From: Sedimentisphaerales bacterium
GTDB taxonomy: Bacteria; Planctomycetota; Phycisphaerae; Sedimentisphaerales; Anaerobacaceae
NCBI GenBank assembly: GCA_016936075.1
Contig: JAFGPS010000136.1
Coordinates: 1-33,522, forward strand
DNA: 33,522 nucleotides
Direction of reading: 5' to 3'
In this document: piece after piece, positions 7,844 through 17,429 of the stretch
Position numbering within the stretch: position 1 is the first letter of the stretch
Layout of the letters: every line of letters starts with the position of its first letter
Notes under the pieces: generated by a model
The model's database searches: none
Seen by the model: only the letters and a program-made list of their open reading frames with translations
What the model was told of the DNA's origin: nothing
Translations under genes and position numbers: made by a program

Positions 7844-10800
7844 GTGCTTTTAAAAAAGTCATTAATACTATATACGCTATTGCTGGTTTTTTTTATCAAT
7901 ATTTCAATTGCAAAACAGGTTACATTTAAAGGTACAGTAGTTGATTCTGATGATCGTCCAATAGCAGGGGCGAAAGCTAAGTTATGCCGTATTAGTTATA
8001 CATTTACGGGATATTCTCATAATTTCGAGGACATAATTGAAAAAACATCCAGTGCTGAAGGGACATTTTCTTTTGCTCTCGAAGTCGCAGATGATGCACA
8101 CAATGATTATTTTTCATGGTTTATAGTAGTTGAAAAAGAAGGATACTCTTTAGACTGTATTAACTGGAATATCAGGAATACCGAAGAAGAAGCTAAATTC
8201 ACATTGGATTCTCCGGTAGAATTGAGCGGTACAATAGTTGATCAAGGCGGCCAGCCTGTTTCAGGTTCTTCTGTAAGTATTCTAATGATGAAAAGCAAGA
8301 CAAGATATAGACATAGTCTGGATTTCATTGAAGGTCCTGAGGTATTGAGTACTATAACCGATGAAAAAGGAAAATTCACTTTCAATAATTTGTCTTCAGA
8401 TTTTGAAGTAGCTCTCCTAATAAAAAAAGAAGGAAGAGCTTCTGTTTCAACATATATACCGGGTTCACCGTTAAGTGAACATTACAAGTATACTCCGGGC
8501 GAGGATAATATCAGGGTAGTTCAGCCTGAAGAATCAAGGATTGAAGGTATTGCAGTAGATAAATCGTCCGGCAAACCTCTGTCTGGAATTCCGTTAATGC
8601 TCAGGTTCTATGGGAAAAATAATTCTAAGGTCATGGGGCAGGATATAATTACAACGGATGAAAATGGCCAATTTAGTATTACAGGTATTTGTGCGGGTAC
8701 TTACAATATTTTTTGTGTTCCACCAAGATATAAATCAAGTGACTGGCTTGCTATGCCGGTAAAATTAGATATTGAAACAGGACAAATAATAGAAGGTATG
8801 CAAGTTGCGCTTACTAAGGGTGGATTAATAGAAGTACTTGTTACTGACTCAGTGACAAATAAACCACTGGAAGGTGCTTCTATTCTATACAAAGAGCAAC
8901 ACTCTGAAGGGTACTACTCTCGAGACACTGATGAAGGCGGTCTCGCTATAATTCGTTTATTACCGGGCATTTACGAATATGCTAATGTAGGTAAGGATGG
9001 TTATACCGGTTTTAATGCACAGACTCTTGTAACAATTGAGGAAGGGAAGACAGAGCATTTTGACATTAAGCTTATTCAAATGCCAAAGATAAGCGGCGTA
9101 GTACATGACCAAAATGGAAAGCCAGTCAAAGGGGTCAAATTTACTGTTTTACCAACTGGTTATGGCTTGGATATCGTATCTGATGAAGAAGGAAGATTCG
9201 AAATTATCAGGAAAGATGAAAGTTGGACCTCTTTTCTTGTTTGCAGGTACGAAGAAGGCAATCTTGCTAAAGTCGTAATTCTTGAAGATAATTCAGAAAA
9301 TCTCGATATTAAGCTTGAGTCTGGAATAACTTTAACTGGTAAAGTCACCGACCCGAAAGGTAATGGTATTAAAAAGGCGAGTGTTAAAATGATGCTCAAG
9401 CAGGATATGTGGAGTTATATAACTGTAAAAAATGATACTATAAAAACTGATGAGGAAGGAAAATTTGAAGTAAAAGCAATCCCTGCCGAATACCTGTATG
9501 AGATAACTGCTAGCGCTGATGGATATGGCTGGCAGAGAAAAGATATTCACGCCGATGATGCAGTAAATAATATACTTGATGCAGGTATGTTTATTCTGCC
9601 TGTCGCAAATCTTTCAGTTACCGGCATTATTGTTGATGCTGATGGCAATCCAATTCCTAAAGCGATGGTTGATTTGATGAGCTATTACGGCCAACCTGAT
9701 GATGTGTCCACAATATCTGATTCTAATGGAAATTTTATTCTCAAAGGCGTATGTGAAGGTAAAATATTTATTAGAGTACAAGCTGATCATAACGGAAAGG
9801 TTGTTTTTGCCCGCGTACTTGTAGATGGAGTGACTTCTGATATAAAAATCATAGCTCACGAGAGTAGGCATTATATCAGACAATTGATTACTAATAAAAT
9901 TTATGAACAGATTATTCAGGATAATGAGAAAGTAATCGCTGGAATTGTTGTTGATGGAAATGGCTTACCTGTTGCAGATATCCCTGTAGCTGCAAATTAC
10001 ATCAAAAGTGAGCGTGAAGATGCATCAAACAACTTTACTTGGTCTTCATCAACATATGGTGATTTAGTCGGTACAAGTGATAAACAGGGCCGTTTTGTTA
10101 TTGTAATTGAAGAAGATGCTCAGTATGATCTTCTTTTTTCGCCAATTAAATATGCCGCAATGCTTGTTTATGATGTACCTGCTGGTAAAAAAGACCTTAA
10201 AGTTACATTATCAAAAGGCGGCTCGATTTCCGGAAAACTTGTGCGTATGGAAGGAAATAAAAAAATCCCGATTCCAAATGTTCAGCTTGAGTTAGAACAG
10301 TCAGAGCAAGCAAAATATGTATATCTCGGATATGATCAGGATAAGGAGACAATAACTGATTCACAGGGGAGATTTAAGTTCGAGCATATACGAACAAAAA
10401 TTCGTCCAAATGACAGTATGTCGAAATCTGAATGGGAATATGTTCCTCGTGTCTGGGAGCTTATTTATGGAGATGAGATTAGGGCGTTTGCTTTTTTGGA
10501 TAATAATGTAATTGAAGATTATGAATTTATTATTGAATCTGATTTGACCAATATAAAACAACTCAAAGGTAATCCTTTACCTGATTTTGAAGGAATTAAA
10601 ATTGATTTCGATAGAGAAAAGGCTAAAGATAAGGCATTGCTTGTATGTTTTTTTGATATAGAGCAACGGCCATCGAGAAGCTGTATTCTTGAATTATCTA
10701 AAAAAACATCTCAATTAAAAGAAAAGAGTATTGAGATAATTGCTATTAACGCATCAGAAATAGAAAGCGAGTATCTCGACAACTGGCTTAAAGAAAACAA

Positions 10801-10960
10801 AATACCTTTTTCTGTAGGGATGATTGAAACAAGTCTGGATGAAACAAGATTCAATTGGGGAATTAAAGCTCTTCCCTGGCTGATTCTTACAGATAAAGAG
10901 CATATTGTGACTGATGAAGGATTTTCTGTAAACGAACTCGATGAAAAAAATCCGAACTAA
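7844..10960 (+). CDS. Secreted multi-domain carboxypeptidase-regulatory-like protein with thioredoxin-like module (copy 1)
   Basis: A 1038-residue exported protein. GTG start with GGGAG 7 nt upstream; signal peptide 1-23. The body is a string of about nine beta-sandwich repeats of the carboxypeptidase regulatory-like type, each opening with Gly-x-Val-x-Asp-x-x-Gly-x-Pro-(Ile/Val)-x-Gly-Ala, at roughly 27, 128, 233, 327, 415, 495, 592, 696 and 793. The C-terminus (about 905-1035) is a thioredoxin-fold module with Phe-Phe-Asp-Ile-Glu-Gln-Arg-Pro-Ser-Arg-Ser-Cys (Cys947) where CxxC is expected, and a cis-Pro-like Leu-Pro-Trp-Leu-Ile-Leu. No membrane anchor. First of four paralogues in a row; 18 nt before the next. 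Function unknown: perhaps an extracytoplasmic redox or binding protein. Confidence 0.9.
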   Translation: MLLKKSLILYTLLLVFFINISIAKQVTFKGTVVDSDDRPIAGAKAKLCRISYTFTGYSHNFEDIIEKTSSAEGTFSFALEVADDAHNDYFSWFIVVEKEGYSLDCINWNIRNTEEEAKFTLDSPVELSGTIVDQGGQPVSGSSVSILMMKSKTRYRHSLDFIEGPEVLSTITDEKGKFTFNNLSSDFEVALLIKKEGRASVSTYIPGSPLSEHYKYTPGEDNIRVVQPEESRIEGIAVDKSSGKPLSGIPLMLRFYGKNNSKVMGQDIITTDENGQFSITGICAGTYNIFCVPPRYKSSDWLAMPVKLDIETGQIIEGMQVALTKGGLIEVLVTDSVTNKPLEGASILYKEQHSEGYYSRDTDEGGLAIIRLLPGIYEYANVGKDGYTGFNAQTLVTIEEGKTEHFDIKLIQMPKISGVVHDQNGKPVKGVKFTVLPTGYGLDIVSDEEGRFEIIRKDESWTSFLVCRYEEGNLAKVVILEDNSENLDIKLESGITLTGKVTDPKGNGIKKASVKMMLKQDMWSYITVKNDTIKTDEEGKFEVKAIPAEYLYEITASADGYGWQRKDIHADDAVNNILDAGMFILPVANLSVTGIIVDADGNPIPKAMVDLMSYYGQPDDVSTISDSNGNFILKGVCEGKIFIRVQADHNGKVVFARVLVDGVTSDIKIIAHESRHYIRQLITNKIYEQIIQDNEKVIAGIVVDGNGLPVADIPVAANYIKSEREDASNNFTWSSSTYGDLVGTSDKQGRFVIVIEEDAQYDLLFSPIKYAAMLVYDVPAGKKDLKVTLSKGGSISGKLVRMEGNKKIPIPNVQLELEQSEQAKYVYLGYDQDKETITDSQGRFKFEHIRTKIRPNDSMSKSEWEYVPRVWELIYGDEIRAFAFLDNNVIEDYEFIIESDLTNIKQLKGNPLPDFEGIKIDFDREKAKDKALLVCFFDIEQRPSRSCILELSKKTSQLKEKSIEIIAINASEIESEYLDNWLKENKIPFSVGMIETSLDETRFNWGIKALPWLILTDKEHIVTDEGFSVNELDEKNPN

Positions 10961-10978
10961 TAGCTTAAAGGAACGGTT

Positions 10979-13900
10979 ATGTTTTCAAAAAATACATTAA
11001 TATTTTATGCGTTATTGCTGGTGTCTATTTTAAATTTATCAATTGCAAAAGAGGTTACATTTAAAGGTACAGTAGTTGATTCTGATGATCGTCCAGTAGC
11101 CGGTGCAAAAGCTGTATTATATGATATTCGTTATGAGGATTTAGAATATTCATATAATATGGAAGAGGCTGGCGAACAAACATCCAATGAGGACGGTGAA
11201 TTTTCATTTACTTTCGAAGTTGAAACCGGCCAGTATTCTTACAAAAATATCATAGTTGAGAAAGATGGTTTAACGATAGACTGTGTTGGTTGGAATGTAG
11301 GAAATCCTGAAACAAAAGCGAAATTCAAGTTAGATACTCCGATAGAAATGAGTGGTGTTATAGTTGATGAAAGCGGCCAGCCTGTTTCCGGCTCTTCTGT
11401 TAGTATTCTGATGATACAGGATAAAATACTAAGTGATCATAATATGAATATTAATGTGGCTCCAAAATTATTTAATACTATTTCCGATGAAAAAGGGAAA
11501 TTTACTTTCACTAATTTACCTCTGGATGCTGGTGTTGAGATTATAGTAAATAAAAAAGGAAGAGCTTCTGTTTCAAGTTATATATCAGGTGCCCCTGCGA
11601 GTGAACGATATCGGTATTCTCCAGGTCAGAAAAATATCACAATAGTTCAACCCAAAGAAGCACGTATCGAAGGAGTTGTTAAAGAGAAAGCTACTGGTAA
11701 ACCTTTGGCCGGAATTCCTTTAATGCTCAGAGGGAATAATAATTATCAGATAATAGGACAGGATATAATATATTCGGATGAAAACGGTAAATTCAGTATC
11801 AATGGTATTTGTGCGGGGACTTATAATATTATATGTGTTCCGCCAAGAGACGAAATGGCTGAATGGCTTGCTCAACCGGAGAGTTTCAATCTTGAAGCCG
11901 GACAAATCGTGGAAGATATACAGATTGAGCTTATCAAAGGAGGTGTATTAGAGGTACTTATTACTGATGCACAAAATAATAAACCTTTAGAAAATGCTTC
12001 TGTTACTGTTTATAGTGAAGATACACAGCAAGGCATTCGCAGTAGAAGTGATAAAGATGGTATCGCAGAAATTCGTCTTTTACCAGGAGCATATCAATCA
12101 GCTCATGCTTATAGGGATGGATATTCGAGCCTGGATTTACAGAATAGCTTGACTATAGAAGAAGGGCGAACCAAACGTATTGAAATGCCGCTGGGGCCAT
12201 TGCCAAAAGCAAGCGGCGTAGTACGTGATGGAAATGGAAAAGCTCTCGAAGGAGTAAAACTCAGTGTTTTACCGGGCGGCGGCAGCAGGGATGTTGAAAC
12301 TGATGAAGAAGGAAAATTTGAAATAAGCTGGGATATAGGTTGGTTCGGTAATGAGAGTGAAGTTCCTCTTCTTGTATGCAGATACGAAAAAGAAAATCTC
12401 GCGAAAGTCGTAATTCTTGAAGGAAATACCGAAAATCTTAATATAAAACTTGAGCCTGGAATAACAGTAACTGGTAAAGCCGCAAATCCGGAAGGTAATG
12501 GTATTTTAAATGCCGGTATTCGAATGATGCTCCAATCTACGATGTGGGCATCGACATTTATTAGTGGTGACACTGCGAAGACTGATAGCGAAGGAAATTT
12601 TGAAGTTAAAGCAATTCCTGCTGAATACAGTTATGAGATAATTGTTAATGCTGATGGGTACGGCAGTCAGCGAAAAAATGTGCATGCCGATGATGTAGTC
12701 AATAATTTACTTGATACAGGTACGTTTAATCTGCCAGTCGCAAATCTTTCTGTTTCTGGCATTGTTGTGGATACTGAGGGAAATCCGATTCCTAATGCAA
12801 GGATCGAATCTTATAATCATGAAGGCGGTCAGCCTGAACAATTAAATACTCAAGCTGATTCAAATGGGAAATTTGTTCTAAAAGGAGTTTGCGAAGGTAG
12901 AATAGATTTAAGAGTTAGTGCTAATATTAGCGAAAAACGCATTGCTGCCCGTGCGATTGCTGAGGGAGGGACTTTTGATATAAGAATTATAGCTCGTGAG
13001 AGAGGTGAATATGTAACGCAGAATTTTACTAATGAAACCTATGAACAGATAATACAGGAAAGTGAAATAGTTATTGCCGGTGTTGTTGTTGACGAGAATG
13101 ATTCGCCTGTTTCAGGTGTTGCAGTGGGAGTTAATTGCATAAAAAGAGAACGTGAGGATGTGCCTGGGAAATATGTGTGGTCTTTTTCATCTTACAATGA
13201 TTTGACCGGTAAAAGTGATGAAAAGGGACGTTTCGCGATTACTTTGAAAGAGGATGCTCAATATGACCTTATATTTTCACCTCATAGTTATGCCGCTGTC
13301 CTTGTTTATGATATACCTTCAGGCAAAAAGGACTTAAAAGTAGTTTTACCCAAAGGCGGCACAATTTCTGGCAAGCTTGTGCGTGTAGAAGGTGACAAAA
13401 AAATCCCGATTCCAAATGTTGAAGTTAAGCTTGAGCAATCAGACCGAGCATCATATACGCATCTCGGATTTGATCAAGACCAGACAAAGACAACAGATTC
13501 GCAGGGACGATTTAAGTTCGAGCATATACAAACAAAAATACGTCCGCATGAAAGTATGTCAAAAACTGAGTGGCAATTTATACCTCGTGTATGGCAGCTT
13601 GTTTATGGTGACAATACGCAAACTTTCGCTTTTTATGATAAGTCGGTAATTGATAATTTTGAATTTGTTATTGGACATAAATTGGCTGATTCAAAACAAC
13701 TGAAAGGTAATCCTTTGCCTGAATTCGATGGAATCGAAATTGATTTTGATAAAGAAAAGGCTAAGGGAAAAATATTATTGGTATGTTTTTTCGATATTGA
13801 GCAGAGACCTTCGAGAAGTTGTATATTACAATTATCCGAGAAAGCCGCAGAGTTAAAAGATAAAAATATTGAAGTAATTGCAATACATGCCTCAGCTATA

Positions 13901-14107
13901 GAACGCGAATATCTCGATAACTGGCTCAAAGAAAACAATATTTCATTTTCCGTAGGAATGATTGAGACTAATGAAGAACAAACAAAATTCAATTGGGGAG
14001 TCAGGGCTCTTCCATGGCTGATTCTTACTAATAAAGAACATGCAGTTGTTTCTGAAGGTTTTGGAGTTAATGAGATTGAAAATGAAATTAAAGAACAAGA
14101 AAAGTAA
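10979..14107 (+). CDS. Secreted multi-domain carboxypeptidase-regulatory-like protein with thioredoxin-like module (copy 2)
   Basis: A 1042-residue paralogue, collinear with and clearly similar to its upstream neighbour along the full length, including near-identical N-terminal repeat and C-terminal module, so a tandem gene duplication. AAAGGAA precedes the ATG; signal peptide 1-23. It has the same series of carboxypeptidase regulatory-like repeats and ends in the thioredoxin-like module with Asp-Ile-Glu-Gln-Arg-Pro-Ser-Arg-Ser-Cys (Cys948) and Leu-Pro-Trp-Leu-Ile-Leu. It ends inside the start region of the next gene, indicating translational coupling. Role unknown; acting in the periplasm or outside is inferred from the signal peptide. 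Confidence 0.9.
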   Translation: MFSKNTLIFYALLLVSILNLSIAKEVTFKGTVVDSDDRPVAGAKAVLYDIRYEDLEYSYNMEEAGEQTSNEDGEFSFTFEVETGQYSYKNIIVEKDGLTIDCVGWNVGNPETKAKFKLDTPIEMSGVIVDESGQPVSGSSVSILMIQDKILSDHNMNINVAPKLFNTISDEKGKFTFTNLPLDAGVEIIVNKKGRASVSSYISGAPASERYRYSPGQKNITIVQPKEARIEGVVKEKATGKPLAGIPLMLRGNNNYQIIGQDIIYSDENGKFSINGICAGTYNIICVPPRDEMAEWLAQPESFNLEAGQIVEDIQIELIKGGVLEVLITDAQNNKPLENASVTVYSEDTQQGIRSRSDKDGIAEIRLLPGAYQSAHAYRDGYSSLDLQNSLTIEEGRTKRIEMPLGPLPKASGVVRDGNGKALEGVKLSVLPGGGSRDVETDEEGKFEISWDIGWFGNESEVPLLVCRYEKENLAKVVILEGNTENLNIKLEPGITVTGKAANPEGNGILNAGIRMMLQSTMWASTFISGDTAKTDSEGNFEVKAIPAEYSYEIIVNADGYGSQRKNVHADDVVNNLLDTGTFNLPVANLSVSGIVVDTEGNPIPNARIESYNHEGGQPEQLNTQADSNGKFVLKGVCEGRIDLRVSANISEKRIAARAIAEGGTFDIRIIARERGEYVTQNFTNETYEQIIQESEIVIAGVVVDENDSPVSGVAVGVNCIKREREDVPGKYVWSFSSYNDLTGKSDEKGRFAITLKEDAQYDLIFSPHSYAAVLVYDIPSGKKDLKVVLPKGGTISGKLVRVEGDKKIPIPNVEVKLEQSDRASYTHLGFDQDQTKTTDSQGRFKFEHIQTKIRPHESMSKTEWQFIPRVWQLVYGDNTQTFAFYDKSVIDNFEFVIGHKLADSKQLKGNPLPEFDGIEIDFDKEKAKGKILLVCFFDIEQRPSRSCILQLSEKAAELKDKNIEVIAIHASAIEREYLDNWLKENNISFSVGMIETNEEQTKFNWGVRALPWLILTNKEHAVVSEGFGVNEIENEIKEQEK

Positions 14108-17100
14108 ATTTATAGCGAAAGTAGTTTTCTATTGTATAAGCATTATTGGAATATTTCCTGTCTTAATTTACGCCGCAGATACAAACGAAGCCAAAACAGT
14201 CACGGAAATAAAACCTCCTTTTACATTCACAATAAAGACCTCAACTCCAGAAGATAAGCCTCTGCCGGGAGTGAAAGTCAGATGCACACATCCTCATATA
14301 GGAAGAAATGAAACTCTTGTTGATATGATTGTAACATCTGATGCGAATGGCATAGCAAAATTTCATGTTACAAAGGCTGAGCTGTCTCTGGATAGATGGT
14401 TTTGGTTTCATCTGGCAGATGCAAATTACATAGGAAGTGGTGGAATTGGAATATCTCCGATTGATAATGAGTATGCCTATACTCTAAAGGCTCTTCCAGC
14501 AGAGAGTTTTACAATATCTGTTATAGATAATGATAACAAACCTATCGAAGGCGCTAATGTATGGCTTCTCTCCGATAATCCGTCGTTTCCCTCATTTACG
14601 CGAGGTTATTTTGAAGCGAGGAGTTCTGCAGCTACAAATGCACAAGGTATTGCAGATTTAAAATTTGCACAAATAGAAGCAAATGTAATTGTAAGTGCAA
14701 AAGGTTATGCATCTGAATTTTTTCGTGCCGAGCTTTTACCAAAAGATGAGCCGTTCGTAGTTCAATTATCCAAAGGATATAAAATTACTGGCCGTGTAGT
14801 TGATAAAGATAATAAACCGATAAAAAATGCAGAAATATCGGCAGAAAAAGAAAACTTTATTTTAGATTATTGGGAAGGATTTTTATTAGAAGCAACAAGT
14901 GATGATGAAGGCAAATTTGTTTTGGAAAATGCAAAAGAAGGAACGTATGAAATACGTACAATTATGCCGAAGTCGCATGAAGAGTTATATACAAAACCTT
15001 TAAAAGTCACAGTTGAAAATAGTTCTCCTGAAGATGAACTGACAATTCTTGCTGAGCGTCTTACTGTAATAAAAGGTAAATATTATGGGAAAAAGAATTT
15101 TAATATGTCACTAAGGCAAATGTTTATAAATATAATTTCCCCCGAAAGAAATAACTGGGAAATAAACGCAAGAAATGATGGTTCGTTTGTCATTTCTGGA
15201 ATCCCTGAAAATGCCCAGGGAAGTATAAACTTTGTCGGTGTGGCTGGCTATTATATGCTGCTGAAAATCCCGGAAGAGAACAATATAATCGGAGCTAATA
15301 ATGATGTAATAAGTTTTAATCATTTACCTTTGGGAACTTACGAAGGATTTGAAGTACATTATTTATTAAGCGGAAGTGCCACTGGAAAGGTTCTTGATTT
15401 ATCCGGGAATCCAATGTCGAAATGTGTGCTTATCGTCAGTCCTGGTAATCGTATTATTCAAACAAATGATAAGGGCCAATATATTGCCGAAATTCCACCA
15501 AACGAAGATGTGACAATAGAAGTAAGAGATTCTTCAAGTCAGTTCATATATAAAACTGAACCATTCAAAATCGAAGAAGGTCAGTTAATACAAAAGGATA
15601 TAATTGTAGGAGAAATAATTTATAAACTCGTTGGAAAAATATTACCTGCTTTTGAAAATATTAAAATCGATTATGATATTGAGCAAGCCAGGAAAAAGAG
15701 AATCCTTCTTTGTTTTTTCGATATAGAGCAGCGGCCGAGCAGGAACTGCATTCTTGAATTAAATAAAAAAGCCGAAGAACTTAAAACAAATGAAATTGAA
15801 GTACTTTTAATCCATGCAACCAAAGTTGAAAAAGAATATCTTGATAACTGGCTTAAGGAAAATAATATTTCATTTTCTATAGGAATGATTGAAACAGGCC
15901 CCTCGACTTCGCTCGGGGCAGGCGAGGAGCAAATAAAATTAAACTGGGGCATTAAAGCTTTTCCATGGCTGATTCTTACTGATAAAGATCATATTGTCAC
16001 TGACGAAGGAATTTCAATAAATGATCTTGAAGAAAAAATAAAAACACCTGCTTTTTCAGTTTCAGGAGCTAATGACAAATTAGGTGATGATGAAATAAAT
16101 AGATTCAGGAGTTTTTTTAAGGAAACAAGCGAATCTATAGTTGGCTATCATGTAGATTTCCAATTCGATGATTATCCTTTAAACGAGGAATATTATCCGG
16201 GAGGAGATTATATGAATATATTTACTGATGTAGATGACAGGGATGTGGTTGATGAGGTGTTGGAAAGTCTACGTTCAAGTATTTCAGGAGATGCATCGTT
16301 AGATGTTTTTAATTCTATGTTCTTATTTACAAATCGTAGCTATGATATATTAGATAAAGAAAAGAATAAGCCGCTTGGAAAAGGAGAGACTTCATCATTT
16401 GATGGTATCCAAAGTTATTTGTATATGCCGGATAATAATCATGGAATGGTTAGTACTGATGAAAGTAGTTTTCAAATACCGCGAAATCCTTTATCTGTAT
16501 ATAATGAAGCGGTGAAAATATTAGGTGATACAAAAAGATACGAAATCTTATCCTGCATAAAAGATAAACAGGGAAATATTAATGATAATAATTCGAAATC
16601 TCTATATATTTTCGAGCTTTTGGATACGAAAGAAGAAAATGGATATGTTCAAAAATTTCTTGTTAATGTTTCAAATATGCAGATTCTATACCATCGTGAA
16701 TGTCTAAAATATCCTGAATTTCTATTGCCTATAAATCAGATGTTATTTCAGGATTTTGCAATTTGTGATCTGGGTAATACTAATGTTAATCTACCTCAAA
16801 CAGTAATAATAGAAAGCGAAGATACTGGAAGTAAAGAAGGAATTGATGATCCATTAATATTTGCAAAAAAACAAGTTTATACAGTAAAAAATATAAGTGC
16901 TCGAAAATTGACAGAGCAGGACAGTTTTAAGATTAATTACCCTGCAGGTACACATGTATGGAATAGCGAGGAGGATTACGAATTTTATGCCAAAGGTGAC
17001 GACAATATTCCGCCGAAATATACGACTTCGCTGATAGGCCAGATACTACCGGAATTTAATGATTTGGAACCTGAACTGCGGCATTCTGAAATGCAGGGCA

Positions 17101-17429
17101 AGATGGTATTAGTTTGTCTTTTCGATATAGAGCAGCGGCCTTCAAGAAATTGTATTCAAGAGTTAAATAAAAAGGCAAAAGAACTCAAGTCTAAGGATGT
17201 TGAAGTTATTGCCATTCACGCCTCGAAAATAGAACAGGGATATCTTAATGAATGGGTACAAGAAAATGGCATCGACTTTCAAGTTGGAATGATTGAAACA
17301 GATAAAGAACAAATGCGCTTTAATTGGGGTGTAATAAAAGTGCTTCCATGGTTAATTTTAACAAATAAAGAGCATAAAGTTACAGCCGAAGGATTTTCAT
17401 TATCAGAAATAGGAGAGAAATTGAAATGA
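14082..17429 (+). CDS. Secreted protein with two thioredoxin-like modules (copy 3)
   Basis: A 1115-residue exported paralogue. The likely start is the ATG at 14082, inside the end of the preceding gene (26-nt overlap); ATG 14070 or 14040 are alternatives, and no start has an ideal ribosome site, so coupling is likely. The signal peptide ends Ile-Tyr-Ala-Ala. Carboxypeptidase regulatory-like repeats occupy about 35-500. A first thioredoxin-like module (about 520-650, Cys556) is followed by a unique region of about 300 residues and a second module at the C-terminus (about 985-1115, Cys1024). Both carry Asp-Ile-Glu-Gln-Arg-Pro-Ser-Arg-Asn-Cys. Odd: the first module has an extra Gly-Pro-Ser-Thr-Ser-Leu-Gly-Ala-Gly stretch absent from paralogues, encoded by a GC-rich hairpin-like insert at 15896-15924. 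The stop overlaps the next start by 4 nt. Confidence 0.88.
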   Translation: MKLKNKKSKFIAKVVFYCISIIGIFPVLIYAADTNEAKTVTEIKPPFTFTIKTSTPEDKPLPGVKVRCTHPHIGRNETLVDMIVTSDANGIAKFHVTKAELSLDRWFWFHLADANYIGSGGIGISPIDNEYAYTLKALPAESFTISVIDNDNKPIEGANVWLLSDNPSFPSFTRGYFEARSSAATNAQGIADLKFAQIEANVIVSAKGYASEFFRAELLPKDEPFVVQLSKGYKITGRVVDKDNKPIKNAEISAEKENFILDYWEGFLLEATSDDEGKFVLENAKEGTYEIRTIMPKSHEELYTKPLKVTVENSSPEDELTILAERLTVIKGKYYGKKNFNMSLRQMFINIISPERNNWEINARNDGSFVISGIPENAQGSINFVGVAGYYMLLKIPEENNIIGANNDVISFNHLPLGTYEGFEVHYLLSGSATGKVLDLSGNPMSKCVLIVSPGNRIIQTNDKGQYIAEIPPNEDVTIEVRDSSSQFIYKTEPFKIEEGQLIQKDIIVGEIIYKLVGKILPAFENIKIDYDIEQARKKRILLCFFDIEQRPSRNCILELNKKAEELKTNEIEVLLIHATKVEKEYLDNWLKENNISFSIGMIETGPSTSLGAGEEQIKLNWGIKAFPWLILTDKDHIVTDEGISINDLEEKIKTPAFSVSGANDKLGDDEINRFRSFFKETSESIVGYHVDFQFDDYPLNEEYYPGGDYMNIFTDVDDRDVVDEVLESLRSSISGDASLDVFNSMFLFTNRSYDILDKEKNKPLGKGETSSFDGIQSYLYMPDNNHGMVSTDESSFQIPRNPLSVYNEAVKILGDTKRYEILSCIKDKQGNINDNNSKSLYIFELLDTKEENGYVQKFLVNVSNMQILYHRECLKYPEFLLPINQMLFQDFAICDLGNTNVNLPQTVIIESEDTGSKEGIDDPLIFAKKQVYTVKNISARKLTEQDSFKINYPAGTHVWNSEEDYEFYAKGDDNIPPKYTTSLIGQILPEFNDLEPELRHSEMQGKMVLVCLFDIEQRPSRNCIQELNKKAKELKSKDVEVIAIHASKIEQGYLNEWVQENGIDFQVGMIETDKEQMRFNWGVIKVLPWLILTNKEHKVTAEGFSLSEIGEKLK
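15896..15924 (+). repeat. GC-rich palindromic insert within a coding region
   Basis: Compared with the equivalent position in the paralogous modules, about 24 nt are added in frame. The insert is far richer in GC than its surroundings and can fold (CCCC with GGGG plus an inner GA/TC pair around CTTCGC). It resembles the short dispersed palindromes found between genes in many bacteria, here translated, as known for Rickettsia palindromic elements. Origin by insertion is inferred from the paralogue comparison. Confidence 0.6.
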
